Source of the DNA: an uncultured Bacteroidota bacterium
Lineage (GTDB): Bacteria; Bacteroidota; Bacteroidia; Chitinophagales; Chitinophagaceae
Length of the DNA: 15,063 nucleotides
Assembly (NCBI GenBank): GCA_946479615.1
Contig: CAMLGR010000117.1
Coordinates: forward strand, 1-15,063
Direction: 5' to 3'
The notes beneath the pieces are model-generated. The model made no database searches and had not been told where the DNA came from. It worked only from the letters and a program-made list of their open reading frames with translations. Positions 7,962-15,063 of this stretch are shown one piece after another. The stretch's first letter is position 1; each line of letters begins with the position of its first letter. The translations under genes and the position numbers were made by a program.

Positions 7962-8339
7962 TTATTGAGGTCTTCCCCCGCCTCTGCGCATAGAAGGTTC
8001 TATCTCATCCTTCCATTTTGTAAAATTCGCATCGCCCAGCAATGGCTTTAATTGTTTGTCTCTTTCATCTGTCAGTGGCTGCATTTTCTCACGCATTACC
8101 TGGAAATCAGGACGCTCACCACCAGCCGTCAATTCTTCACGGATCTTGTCCGATCCCCTGTAATAAGCAGCGAATACAGAATCTACCTGTGTCAGCTTTG
8201 CAGCATCGAGTTTAAAGGCGCTGTCGATCTTTTCGTGAACGCGTTTTACGCGCTCTTCTACTGTACGGCGCTGACCACCCTGTGCCATAGCTGTCATGCC
8301 GACAGCCAGTATCATTATTACTAAAAGTGATTTTTTCAT
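7962..8339 (-). CDS. Secreted Spy/LTXXQ-like small protein
   Basis: This 125-aa protein has a clear signal peptide (1-19, ending AMAQG). The mature part is highly charged and predicted to be mostly helical. LTDERDKQLKPLL (89-101) resembles the LTxxQ-type helices of Spy/CpxP periplasmic chaperones. It ends in a basic glycine-rich tail, MRRGGGRPQ, and begins GGQRR, similar in style to the glycine-rich segments of the receptor encoded in the same block. It is the last gene before the terminator and 18 bp after the CnrX-like gene. A periplasmic chaperone or stress effector under ECF control is the inferred role; sequence similarity by eye is modest. Confidence 0.7.
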   Translation of the reverse strand: MKKSLLVIMILAVGMTAMAQGGQRRTVEERVKRVHEKIDSAFKLDAAKLTQVDSVFAAYYRGSDKIREELTAGGERPDFQVMREKMQPLTDERDKQLKPLLGDANFTKWKDEIEPSMRRGGGRPQ

Positions 8340-8357
8340 GGTGCAATATTTATTGAT

Positions 8358-8870
8358 TTATTTATGCTCTTTGTTTTTGTCTTTATCCTTCTTCGGAAAA
8401 TTGATCATTCCCTTAATAACATGTTGTATCAGCGAATCGTATTTCGGACGCTGATCCGGTGTGCATATGGCTTTCAGGTTAGAGAAATGATTGAAGATGC
8501 GCTGGTCGATCGCTTTTTGCTTTTCCCCGATCTGGGTGAGGTAATGCACAACCAACGAATCAGAAGGCTGAACAAGTAAAAGTTTGTACAGACTGTCTTT
8601 TGTCATGGCGATATCCTGGAACAAAGGTTTTATCGCTTCCTTGTGTTTGTCTGTTAACTGCTCGTATTGTGCGATCTGCTGGTCATTGAAGCCGGCCGAA
8701 TCTCTCAATGTCTTGATCATGTAAGCCCTCATACCACCTTGTTGCGGTGCTGCTTTTTTATTGGGGTCCCCGCATTCATTGCGAAGAAAGAAATACAGCA
8801 TTACAATATTGGATAACAGCAATACGGCAATGATAAAAGCAAGGACTTTATTATTTTTTATATAAGTCAT
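8358..8870 (-). CDS. Membrane-anchored periplasmic sensor, CnrX/Metal_resist (Spy-like) family
   Basis: This 170-aa protein has a short cytoplasmic start, one TM helix (about 9-28) and a helical periplasmic domain. LKAICTPDQRPKYDSLI (132-148) matches the CTPEQRxKF-type ending common to the Spy/CpxP and heavy-metal-sensor (CnrX, Metal_resist) group. DKHKEAIKPLFQDIAMTKDSLYKLL (about 74-98) fits the preceding helices. In cnrYXH of Cupriavidus, CnrX senses metal in the periplasm and holds the anti-sigma CnrY. Here the gene lies 5 bp after the anti-sigma-like gene, the same arrangement. Whether it binds metal cannot be told: His residues exist (75, 109, 128), but correspondence to the CnrX ligands was not aligned. 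The Lys-rich C-terminus (KKDKDKNKEHK) is unusual. Confidence 0.75.
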   Translation of the reverse strand: MTYIKNNKVLAFIIAVLLLSNIVMLYFFLRNECGDPNKKAAPQQGGMRAYMIKTLRDSAGFNDQQIAQYEQLTDKHKEAIKPLFQDIAMTKDSLYKLLLVQPSDSLVVHYLTQIGEKQKAIDQRIFNHFSNLKAICTPDQRPKYDSLIQHVIKGMINFPKKDKDKNKEHK

Positions 8871-8875
8871 TCCGA

Positions 8876-9211
8876 TTATGGCGTTTCGTAGTTATAAAAC
8901 GTGTTGACAGCAACATTATATTCATCAGGAATGTCTGATGCTACAATGGGTGGGGCCGTAGCAGCCGGTGTGGCGGAATCAATACTCTTGAATAAGATCC
9001 ATGAGTTAACCAATAGCACAGCAGATACCATCGCTGCAGCGAACAATGGCCGGCTGATAAGACTGATTATACCACCCCATTCCTTGTCCTGTCTCGCTAT
9101 ACGAGCGGTAAGTCTCGTATAAAAATAAGGCCGGGGTTGGGCGCGCTGAATGCCATCGAGGCTATCCAGGGCCTTCTCCACCTTATTTTCCATATCGGGT
9201 ATCTGGTTCAT
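8876..9211 (-). CDS. Putative single-TM anti-sigma factor
   Basis: This 111-aa protein has a cytoplasmic N-terminal helix region (ENKVEKALDSLDGIQRAQPRPYFYTRL, 8-34), one TM segment (about 53-74) and a short external tail. Its place directly after an ECF sigma gene (41 bp) and before a periplasmic sensor gene suggests an anti-sigma of the small CnrY-like kind. There is no HxxxCxxC zinc motif, so it is not a ZAS-type anti-sigma. Similar SLDGIQRA-type proteins follow ECF genes in Chitinophagaceae, as I recall. An internal start at M7 (9193) is possible; the putative promoter just upstream would then leave a longer leader. Confidence 0.7.
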   Translation of the reverse strand: MNQIPDMENKVEKALDSLDGIQRAQPRPYFYTRLTARIARQDKEWGGIISLISRPLFAAAMVSAVLLVNSWILFKSIDSATPAATAPPIVASDIPDEYNVAVNTFYNYETP

Positions 9212-9224
9212 AACTATAATATTT

Positions 9225-9249
9225 GACGTTATTTGATAATCAAAACCTT
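9225..9249 (-). promoter_or_regulatory. Candidate ECF promoter before the anti-sigma gene
   Basis: On the minus strand AAGGTT (9244-9249) is followed after 15 bp by CGTC (9225-9228), 13 bp before the anti-sigma ATG. CGTC is a known -10 core of several ECF sigma factors. The -35 half lacks the usual AAC. The same two-part pattern occurs upstream of the receptor gene. Its upstream half overlaps the intergenic start just after the sigma gene's stop. Confidence 0.35.
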
Positions 9250-9252
9250 TGC

Positions 9253-9825
9253 TTACTGCCTTGTACGGTAATAGTCCTCCAGTTTTTTCCGAAGGTTATT
9301 TTTAGCCCGGTGAATCAGGGATTCCACGGAGGATACGGTAGTTTTCATCACCTCGCTCACTTCCTGGTAACTCAATCCTTCAACCTTGTGTAATGTAAAT
9401 GCAATCCGTTGATTATCAGGAAGAATATTAATGGCCTGGAATAAAGCCGCTGCATCTTCCTTTTTATCCATCGCCACCCCGGGGTGGTTAAAATCGGGTG
9501 GGTGGATCACGACCTGGCTTTCTTCTCCAAATATACTTTTAACAAAAGCGAAACGCTTTTTTCTCTTTTTTCTTCTTTCGTGGTCGAGCGATTTGGTAAT
9601 GGTAATACGATAGACCCAGGTGGAAAATTTGGAATCTCCTTTGAATGACGAAACCGACTGGTAAACCTGCACAAAGACTTCCTGTGCTATATCTTCCGCA
9701 TCCTCAGCGTTTTGTACAATACCCAAGGCCGTGTTGAAAACCATATCCTGCCAGGTTTCAACAATTATTTTAAAAGCAGCATCATCTCCCTGCTTTAGCC
9801 GGTCCACCAGAATTCTCTCATCCAA
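9253..9825 (-). CDS. ECF-family RNA polymerase sigma factor
   Basis: This 190-aa protein has the standard ECF layout. Region 2 (about 13-85) includes DMVFNTALGIVQNAEDAEDIAQEVFVQVY with the acidic DAEDIAQEVF core-binding segment, and FSTWVYRITITKSLDHERRKKRKK for -10 recognition. Region 4 (about 125-180) contains LPDNQRIAFTLHKVEGLSYQEVSEVM and the helix-turn-helix TTVSSVESLIHRAKNNLRKKL for -35 binding. A basic linker (85-95) and an insert around 96-120 separate the two. It should direct RNA polymerase to envelope-response promoters and be held inactive by the downstream anti-sigma protein. It lies 67 bp after the receptor gene on the same strand. Confidence 0.95.
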   Translation of the reverse strand: MDERILVDRLKQGDDAAFKIIVETWQDMVFNTALGIVQNAEDAEDIAQEVFVQVYQSVSSFKGDSKFSTWVYRITITKSLDHERRKKRKKRFAFVKSIFGEESQVVIHPPDFNHPGVAMDKKEDAAALFQAINILPDNQRIAFTLHKVEGLSYQEVSEVMKTTVSSVESLIHRAKNNLRKKLEDYYRTRQ

Positions 9826-9854
9826 ACTCCGAATTTTTTGCTTGCGGCGATATT

Positions 9855-9885
9855 ACGCAATTTTCTTTTAAAGAAACAACTGCGT
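9855..9885. other. Imperfect inverted repeat between receptor and sigma genes
   Basis: ACGCA (9855-9859) pairs with TGCGT (9881-9885), and TTTCTT (9862-9867) pairs with AAGAAA (9871-9876) around a TTA loop, with an asymmetric internal loop between. It fills much of the 67-bp gap. No T-run follows on the minus strand, so a partial attenuator or RNA-processing site that lowers sigma expression relative to the receptor is only a possibility. Confidence 0.3.
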
Positions 9886-9892
9886 TACCTCC

Positions 9893-12796
9893 TTAGAAAT
9901 TCATTCCGCCGGGGCCTCCTCTCTGGCCTCCGTTGAATGTCCGCCTGGCAGCTGCCTTACCGAAATTTTTAAGGCTATAGGTGAATGTTAACATGAAGTA
10001 CTGTTGCAATACTTCGCTGCGGGAATCTTCAATATAGTTCTCGGTTACTGTGCGTACGATACTTTGGTTTTGCTTCAGGAGATCAAATACAGACAGCTTC
10101 AATTCGCCGGCTTTGTTCTTCAGGAATTTCTTACCGATGGCTGCATTCCATAACCAGAAGCTCTGGTTGAATCCGTCAGATAATCCACTGTTCGATTGAT
10201 TGTTGATATCGTTTTGCAGGAACCAACCGGTTTTCGTCAACAGGTTCATTTGTATACCCGCTGACTGATTCACATATTTTGAATTATTGGAAGGCTGCGA
10301 TTGATTCTTTGCATTATTGAAATTAGCATTGTAAGAAAGATTGAAATCAATAAACTCGTTGATATTACTTGCGATCACAACACCGGTACTGAATGTCGTA
10401 TTATTGGTAAAGCTTTTTACATAGTTGGCCAATCCCGGTAATTTAGAATAACTATATCCTGCATTCAGGTTAAGATTCGATTTGATGAATTTAACCGGCA
10501 TGCTGTAGGTAAGGAAGGAACGGAAACTTTTATACCCGTTCAGGTTAACCGGTTTGGTCAACTGCGATCCTGCTTTCAATACATTGCCCTGGCCGATTAC
10601 TGAATCAGCATCCGGGTTGATGAAGATGCCATTGGAAATATAACTGTCCGCCGCCTGCAGGAAGATATTCGCGAATAAACTTTGTCCTTTCTGTGTATTG
10701 GTAAATGTATAGCGGCCTGATAAGAAATGCGTATAAGATTGTTTCAGATCCGGGTTACCGCTGCTTACACGTAAGGGGTTACTGATATTCACTACGTCCT
10801 GCAATTGAGTAACAGAGGGGAAATTGGTCGAAGCCCTGTACATAATATTGATACTGCTGCGGGGCGATAATTTTCTGCGCAGCATCATATTAGGCAATAC
10901 ATTGGTGAATGTCTGGTCCACGGATGTGAGCGTAGGGAAGATCCTGTCGCTTTGCAAACGCGAGTTCTGTAAACTCACACCAACCATAAATTGTTTATCA
11001 CGGTTCCCCACACGATAGCTCACACCACCGTTTTGTGTCATGGTAGTACTATTGAACCGGTTGGACAATGAAGTATCGAAGGCAGAAAATTTTGCGTCGT
11101 TGGGATCAAAACTATACGTCTGCTGATCCGCCTTATTTTTTGAATAAGATGGGGAGTAATTGAATTGCAATTGCCCCATTTTCCCTATGGGTTCGGTATA
11201 GGCCACATTACCCGAGAGGGTATAACCATTGGTAGTATTATCGGAGAATTGGTTCTGGACAGAATCGGGTTCAGGAATACCTCCTTTGAAAAAACGATTG
11301 ACAGAAGATGTATAACTATCGCCATCATTCTGGTTAAAGGAAGTACCGAAGTTGAAAGAGATACTGCGACCTCTTTTTGCAAACGCGTGACGGTATAAAA
11401 CATTATTCCTGATATTATATCCTTTGCGGTTAGCCGAGTTATTAGCGACAGATGTATTCGCCGTATCGCCATTATCATAATAAGAAATACCGTCAGAAAG
11501 CGACATGGAACGGTTTTTCTGAAAACTAAGGCTGGGAGTGATCAATAAGGTATTGAAAGAATCGATCTTGTATTCCAGTCGCAGGTTGATACGATGGTTA
11601 TAATTATTGCTTACCGATCTGCTGTTCTGATCGGTAAATAAAATAGTGTTATCAGGTAATGTTGTCTGGCTGCTGAGAGATTGTACATTCCCATTATTGG
11701 CATTATTGAAAAAATAACTACCTGTTACCTCCACTTTTTTTCCCCAGGTATCACCAAAGTTCAAACCTATCGCATTGGTTTTGCTGATACCGCTTTGCTG
11801 GCCCACCAGGAAGTTAGCTGTTCCGCCACCACCGTAGTTACCTCCGCCGCCGCCACGGCCGCCACCACCGCCACGGTTACCTCCACCGCCACCAAAATTA
11901 CCGCCGCCACGGCCACTGTTACCGGAACTCGTTACTCCCAACAGGTCCTGCGATCCAAAATTCTGCTGGTTGATATTATTCAGGTTTGCTACGATTGAAA
12001 GACGACGATCTCCTTTAAAGAAACTCATATTACCACCGGCGGCATAACGTTCATCTGTTCCATAGCCGGCATAGACCCGTCCAAACTGACCGTTCTTGAT
12101 ACCCGACTTGGTAACAATATTCAATGACTTGGTAGTATTGCCATCATCAAAACCGGTAAACTGTGCCTGGTCGCTCAGTTTATCGAATACCTGTATTTTA
12201 TCGACGATCTCTGAAGGAAGGTTACGTAAGGCGGCTGTTGCATCATCGCCAAAAAACTCTCTTCCATCGATCGTTACTTTCTTTACCTGCTCACCCTGGG
12301 CTGTTACCGTACCATCTTTATCTACGGTGATCCCCGGCATTTTTTTGATCAGGTCCTCCGTAGTTGCATCAGGATTTACTTTAAACTGGCTGGCATTATA
12401 TTGAACGGTATCGCCTTTTTGTTGCGTAGGAGGAATTTTTGATTCGATGGTCACATCACTGAGCTGTACGGTGATTTTAGGAATAAAAAGGGTACCTAAA
12501 TCCACAACTGCTATGCTATCGCTGCTGGCCACGATCTGTTTATAGTCTTCATAGCCGATATAATGGACTTTCAAAAAGAAGGAATCCTTTGCCAGTTGAG
12601 TGAAGCGGAAAATACCTGAACTATCGGTAACAACATTGTTGATCTGTGTAGAATCCTTAAGAGAAGTAAGGCTCACTGTGGCTCCTGCAAGTGGCTTATT
12701 GTCAACGAGATCCAACAGTTTGCCCCGTATGCTTTGTGCATGAGCCGAAGCAATCATAGTGACAAGGATTAAAACCAGCAGGGTAAATTTTTTCAT
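9893..12796 (-). CDS. TonB-dependent-type outer membrane beta-barrel receptor with carboxypeptidase-regulatory-like N-domain
   Basis: This 967-aa protein has a signal peptide (1-20, AHAQS). A CarboxypepD_reg-like fold follows (about 22-115, with GKLLDLVDNKPLAGATVSL and DSSGIFRF). A plug domain (about 112-232) contains KKMPGITVDKDGTV and VTIDGREFFGDDA. The long beta-barrel (about 235-967) ends in ...GGPGGMNF with a terminal Phe. It resembles the outer-membrane beta-barrel family PF14905 rather than SusC: no SusD partner is nearby. A striking Gly/Arg/Asn-rich insert sits at 292-325. Its ligand is unknown. It is the first gene of a block with the ECF sigma and anti-sigma genes, so it may be both target and sensor of that system, although its N-domain is not the FecA-type signalling domain. 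Confidence 0.92.
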   Translation of the reverse strand: MKKFTLLVLILVTMIASAHAQSIRGKLLDLVDNKPLAGATVSLTSLKDSTQINNVVTDSSGIFRFTQLAKDSFFLKVHYIGYEDYKQIVASSDSIAVVDLGTLFIPKITVQLSDVTIESKIPPTQQKGDTVQYNASQFKVNPDATTEDLIKKMPGITVDKDGTVTAQGEQVKKVTIDGREFFGDDATAALRNLPSEIVDKIQVFDKLSDQAQFTGFDDGNTTKSLNIVTKSGIKNGQFGRVYAGYGTDERYAAGGNMSFFKGDRRLSIVANLNNINQQNFGSQDLLGVTSSGNSGRGGGNFGGGGGNRGGGGGRGGGGGNYGGGGTANFLVGQQSGISKTNAIGLNFGDTWGKKVEVTGSYFFNNANNGNVQSLSSQTTLPDNTILFTDQNSRSVSNNYNHRINLRLEYKIDSFNTLLITPSLSFQKNRSMSLSDGISYYDNGDTANTSVANNSANRKGYNIRNNVLYRHAFAKRGRSISFNFGTSFNQNDGDSYTSSVNRFFKGGIPEPDSVQNQFSDNTTNGYTLSGNVAYTEPIGKMGQLQFNYSPSYSKNKADQQTYSFDPNDAKFSAFDTSLSNRFNSTTMTQNGGVSYRVGNRDKQFMVGVSLQNSRLQSDRIFPTLTSVDQTFTNVLPNMMLRRKLSPRSSINIMYRASTNFPSVTQLQDVVNISNPLRVSSGNPDLKQSYTHFLSGRYTFTNTQKGQSLFANIFLQAADSYISNGIFINPDADSVIGQGNVLKAGSQLTKPVNLNGYKSFRSFLTYSMPVKFIKSNLNLNAGYSYSKLPGLANYVKSFTNNTTFSTGVVIASNINEFIDFNLSYNANFNNAKNQSQPSNNSKYVNQSAGIQMNLLTKTGWFLQNDINNQSNSGLSDGFNQSFWLWNAAIGKKFLKNKAGELKLSVFDLLKQNQSIVRTVTENYIEDSRSEVLQQYFMLTFTYSLKNFGKAAARRTFNGGQRGGPGGMNF
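11822..11923 (-). repeat. Glycine-rich low-complexity coding insert in the receptor
   Basis: Residues 292-325 are nearly all Gly with Arg, Asn and Tyr, in GGGGN / RGGGG-type runs encoded by GGN-rich DNA. The insert sits early in the barrel, where a surface or periplasmic loop is likely. Such simple sequence is prone to slippage, so length may vary between strains. Confidence 0.85.
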
Positions 12797-12817
12797 AAAG
12801 AAATCTTATGTAAGTAG

Positions 12818-12841
12818 GACGCCTAAACCTCCGGCAACCTT
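12818..12841 (-). promoter_or_regulatory. Candidate ECF promoter of the receptor-sigma block
   Basis: On the minus strand AAGGTT (12836-12841) is followed after 14 bp by CGTC (12818-12821), 21 bp before the receptor ATG. This matches the site before the anti-sigma gene in both boxes, with spacing differing by one. AACCT (plus-strand) also recurs at 12826, 12836 and 12849, which could be extra binding sites. It is inferred from pattern only. Confidence 0.35.
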
Positions 12842-12959
12842 CGTTATTAACCTTATTTAACTATCAAAAATGCTGCCGACAGTACGGGATTGTTGGCCCG
12901 GTATTTTCATTTGAAATATCTCAAGTATCTTGCGCATCTTAAAACACAGGAATATCTAT

Positions 12960-13613
12960 ATGGAGTACAGTAAGCTAGTAGCCGTAAGCGGAATGCCCGG
13001 TTTGTTCGAATTGATCAATAGCAAAAACGATGGTGCCATTGTTCGTTCGCTCGAGGATAATACAACCAAATTCGCCTCATCACGCATTCACAATTTTTCC
13101 CATCTTGAGAGCATAGAGATCTATACTGTTGGCGACAATGTCAACCTGGTAGATATTTTTCATGCAATGGAAAATGCAAGTGGTGCTTTGCCAGATGGTA
13201 AAGACAATGCAGCTCTGAAAAAATATTTTGAAAAGGTATATCCCGATCTTGATTTTGAAAGAGTATATGCCAGCGATCTGAAAAAGATGGTGAAATGGTT
13301 TGATATTCTTAAAAAGAATAAGGTAGAGATCAAATTATCTGAACCGGTTGAAGAGGAAGAGACAGAAGAAGCTCCTGTAGCAGCAGAAAAACCAAAACCT
13401 GCTCCTAAAAAAGCAGCGCCGGCTGAAAAGGAAAAAGAAACCAAACCAGCTAAAAAAGCGGAAGTAAAAGAAGAAAAAGCAAAACCTGCTGCGAAAAAAG
13501 CTGCCGCTGAAAAAGAAGAGAAGCCGGTCAGGAAGAAAGCCGCTCCTAAAAAAGAAGAAAAGGCGGAGAAAAAAGAAGCGCCTAAGAAAAAGGCTGCTCC
13601 AAAGAAGAAATAA
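12960..13613 (+). CDS. DUF5606-like protein with Lys/Ala-rich histone-H1-like tail
   Basis: The 217-aa reading starts at the ATG at 12960 (MEYSKLVAVSGMPGLFEL), where similarity to the Bacteroidota DUF5606 family begins. An ATG 30 bp upstream would add ten unlikely residues. The core (1-126) has SGMPGLFELINSKNDGAIVRSLED and SRIHNFSHLESIEIYT; a second helical part (about 80-120) has LKKYFEKVYPDLDFERVYASDLKKMVKWFDIL. The tail (129-217) is almost wholly Glu, Lys, Ala and Pro. It begins acidic (EEEETEEAP) and then becomes PKKAAP-type basic repeats ending PKKK, like eukaryotic H1 or bacterial histone-like tails. The function is unknown; nucleic-acid binding by the tail is an inference. Confidence 0.8.
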   Translation: MEYSKLVAVSGMPGLFELINSKNDGAIVRSLEDNTTKFASSRIHNFSHLESIEIYTVGDNVNLVDIFHAMENASGALPDGKDNAALKKYFEKVYPDLDFERVYASDLKKMVKWFDILKKNKVEIKLSEPVEEEETEEAPVAAEKPKPAPKKAAPAEKEKETKPAKKAEVKEEKAKPAAKKAAAEKEEKPVRKKAAPKKEEKAEKKEAPKKKAAPKKK

Positions 13614-13629
13614 TTATTTACTTTTTAAG

Positions 13630-13667
13630 AAAGCTGCAAACTTTTTCACCAGGAGGTTTGTAGCTTT
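13630..13667 (+). terminator. Terminator-like hairpin after the DUF5606-like gene
   Basis: A stem of about 12 bp pairs 13630-13641 (AAAGCTGCAAAC) with 13656-13667, with one G-T wobble and a 14-nt loop. It is followed by a short, interrupted T-rich tail (TATATTT). It lies between the DUF5606-like gene and the M3 peptidase start. Confidence 0.6.
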
Positions 13668-13687
13668 TATATTTAAAGAAGTTTGTT

Positions 13688-15063
13688 ATGACATACAGCG
13701 CAGATATAAAAAAATTACCGCGTCATTTTTTACCGGAGAATTTTGTGGTGAAAGACTGGAATTCACTGGAGCCTTTTTTCAGGGAGCTGGTGGAAAGAAA
13801 AATTGATTCCGTGGAAGTATTGGAGCAATGGATGAAAGATGCCAGCGAACTCGAAGCGGTGATCAGTGAAGATGCCTGCTGGCGCCAGATAAAAATGACC
13901 TGTGATACGGAGAACAAAGAACTGGAACAGGCATTTAATTTCTTTATGATGGAGATCCAGCCAAAGATCCAGCCCTGGTCGGATAAGATCAACCGCAAAC
14001 TGGTAGAAAATCCTTTTACCGCTCAACTAGACCCTGCCAAATTTTTTACCTACCTGCGTAATGTAAAAAAGAATATCGATCTTTTTCGTGAAGAAAATAT
14101 TCCTTTAAATGCCGAGTTGAGTGTGGAAGCACAGCATTTTGGAATGATCGCCGGTAAGATGACAGTAGAGGTAAACGGCCAGGAGTATACATTACAACAG
14201 GCAGCTAAATTTTTAGAGGATCCGGATCAAAAACTAAGAGAAGAAGTTTACCGGAAAATCAATGAAAGAAGATTGCAGGATAAAACAGCATTGAATGATC
14301 TTTTTTCCAAATTATTACAAAAACGTCACCAGGTAGCATTGAATGCCGGTTTTGAAAATTTCCGTGATTTCCGTTTTGCCGAACTCGGGCGTTTTGATTA
14401 TACAAAAGAAAATTGTTACCAGTTTCATGAGGCGGTGAAATTGCATGTCATGCCATTGGTGAATCAATTATACGAGATCAAAAAGAAAAAGCTGGGATTA
14501 ACAACATTACGTCCCTGGGATGTGGAAGCAGAGCCTGCAGGCGTTCAGCCCCTGCATCCTTTTAAAACCGGGCAGGAATTACTTGAAAAAACGATCCGTT
14601 GTTTTAATGAGTTGCGTCCTTTCTTTGGCGATTGCCTGTCCAAAATGAAAGCCATGGGTCATCTAGATCTCGAAAGCAGGAAAGGAAAAGCGCCCGGTGG
14701 TTATAATTGCCCGCTGGCGGAAAGCGGGGCACCCTTTATTTTCATGAATGCAGCGGGTCAGCTGGATGATGTAACAACAATGGTACATGAAGGCGGTCAT
14801 GCCATTCATTCATTCCTTTCGCACGATCTGAGCCTGACCGGTTTTAAAGAATATCCAACCGAGATCGCTGAAGTAGCGAGCATGAGTATGGAATTATTCA
14901 GCATGGATCACTGGCATGTATTTTTTGAGAACAGGGAAGAGTTGATCCGCGCCAAAGAGCAGCAACTCGAACGTGTAATTACGATATTCCCCTGGATCGC
15001 GACTATCGATAAGTTTCAGCATTGGATCTACGAAAATCCAACACACACCGAAGAGGAAAGAGT
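13688..15063 (+). CDS. M3-family oligoendopeptidase (C-terminus beyond window)
   Basis: The frame is open from the ATG at 13688 to the window end, giving 458 complete codons. The product has no signal peptide, so it is likely cytoplasmic. The helical N-terminal region is followed by the catalytic part with zinc motif HEGGH at 367-371 (MVHEGGHAIHSF). Downstream comes TEIAEVASMSMELF, in which E395 is the likely third zinc ligand, 24 residues after H371. This fits M3B oligoendopeptidase-F-like enzymes, which cleave short peptides and are usually near 560-600 aa, so about 100-140 residues are missing. GGYNCPLAESGAPFIFMN (about 337-354), just before the zinc helix, fits the family. Confidence 0.93.
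   Translation, partial: MTYSADIKKLPRHFLPENFVVKDWNSLEPFFRELVERKIDSVEVLEQWMKDASELEAVISEDACWRQIKMTCDTENKELEQAFNFFMMEIQPKIQPWSDKINRKLVENPFTAQLDPAKFFTYLRNVKKNIDLFREENIPLNAELSVEAQHFGMIAGKMTVEVNGQEYTLQQAAKFLEDPDQKLREEVYRKINERRLQDKTALNDLFSKLLQKRHQVALNAGFENFRDFRFAELGRFDYTKENCYQFHEAVKLHVMPLVNQLYEIKKKKLGLTTLRPWDVEAEPAGVQPLHPFKTGQELLEKTIRCFNELRPFFGDCLSKMKAMGHLDLESRKGKAPGGYNCPLAESGAPFIFMNAAGQLDDVTTMVHEGGHAIHSFLSHDLSLTGFKEYPTEIAEVASMSMELFSMDHWHVFFENREELIRAKEQQLERVITIFPWIATIDKFQHWIYENPTHTEEER

Noticed and set aside
9893..12796. SusC-type glycan importer
   Set aside because: There is no SusD gene next to it and no glycan enzymes; the plug and barrel style fits the PF14905 outer-membrane beta-barrel family instead.
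12930..12959. Upstream start for the DUF5606-like protein
   Set aside because: The ten added residues (MRILKHRNIY) do not fit the family start, which begins at MEYSKLVAVSG.

Overview
The window looks like chromosomal DNA from a member of the Bacteroidota, most likely the Chitinophagaceae. Four things suggest this: an outer-membrane beta-barrel receptor with an N-terminal carboxypeptidase-regulatory-like domain, an ECF sigma factor paired with a single-TM anti-sigma protein that lacks a zinc motif, a DUF5606-type protein, and start codons without clear Shine-Dalgarno sequences. The family assignment is inference from protein style, not from a search. No rRNA, tRNA, CRISPR array, transposase or phage gene was seen.

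Left part (1-3800). A secreted protein on the minus strand, cut by the window edge, is built almost wholly from tandem 48-residue ELWKSDGT repeats with an exact 144-bp DNA period. It is divergent from uvrB, a full-length and apparently intact nucleotide-excision-repair helicase. After uvrB comes a roughly 360-bp non-coding stretch with a long 28-bp inverted repeat. A small membrane or secreted protein of 76 aa follows, then a strong rho-independent terminator.

Middle (3830-7793). polA encodes a three-domain DNA polymerase I with all proofreading motifs. It is followed 31 bp later by a secreted amidohydrolase-2 family protein. A second short repeat-like non-coding stretch (CACATAG motifs) separates this pair from the next block.

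Minus-strand block (7905-12796), in transcription order: outer-membrane beta-barrel/TonB-type receptor, ECF sigma factor, single-TM anti-sigma-like protein, membrane-anchored CnrX/Metal_resist-like sensor, and Spy/LTXXQ-like secreted protein, ending at a clear terminator. The layout suggests an envelope-sensing module comparable to cnrYXH (sensor, anti-sigma, sigma), tied to an outer-membrane receptor. Two matching sites of the form AAGGTT-N14/15-CGTC lie upstream of the receptor and of the anti-sigma gene, and are candidate autoregulatory ECF promoters. This block is the best candidate for something new here.

Right end (12960-15063). A DUF5606-like protein with a long Lys/Ala/Glu-rich, histone-H1-like tail is followed by a terminator-like hairpin. 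The window ends inside an M3-family oligoendopeptidase with its HEGGH zinc motif intact.
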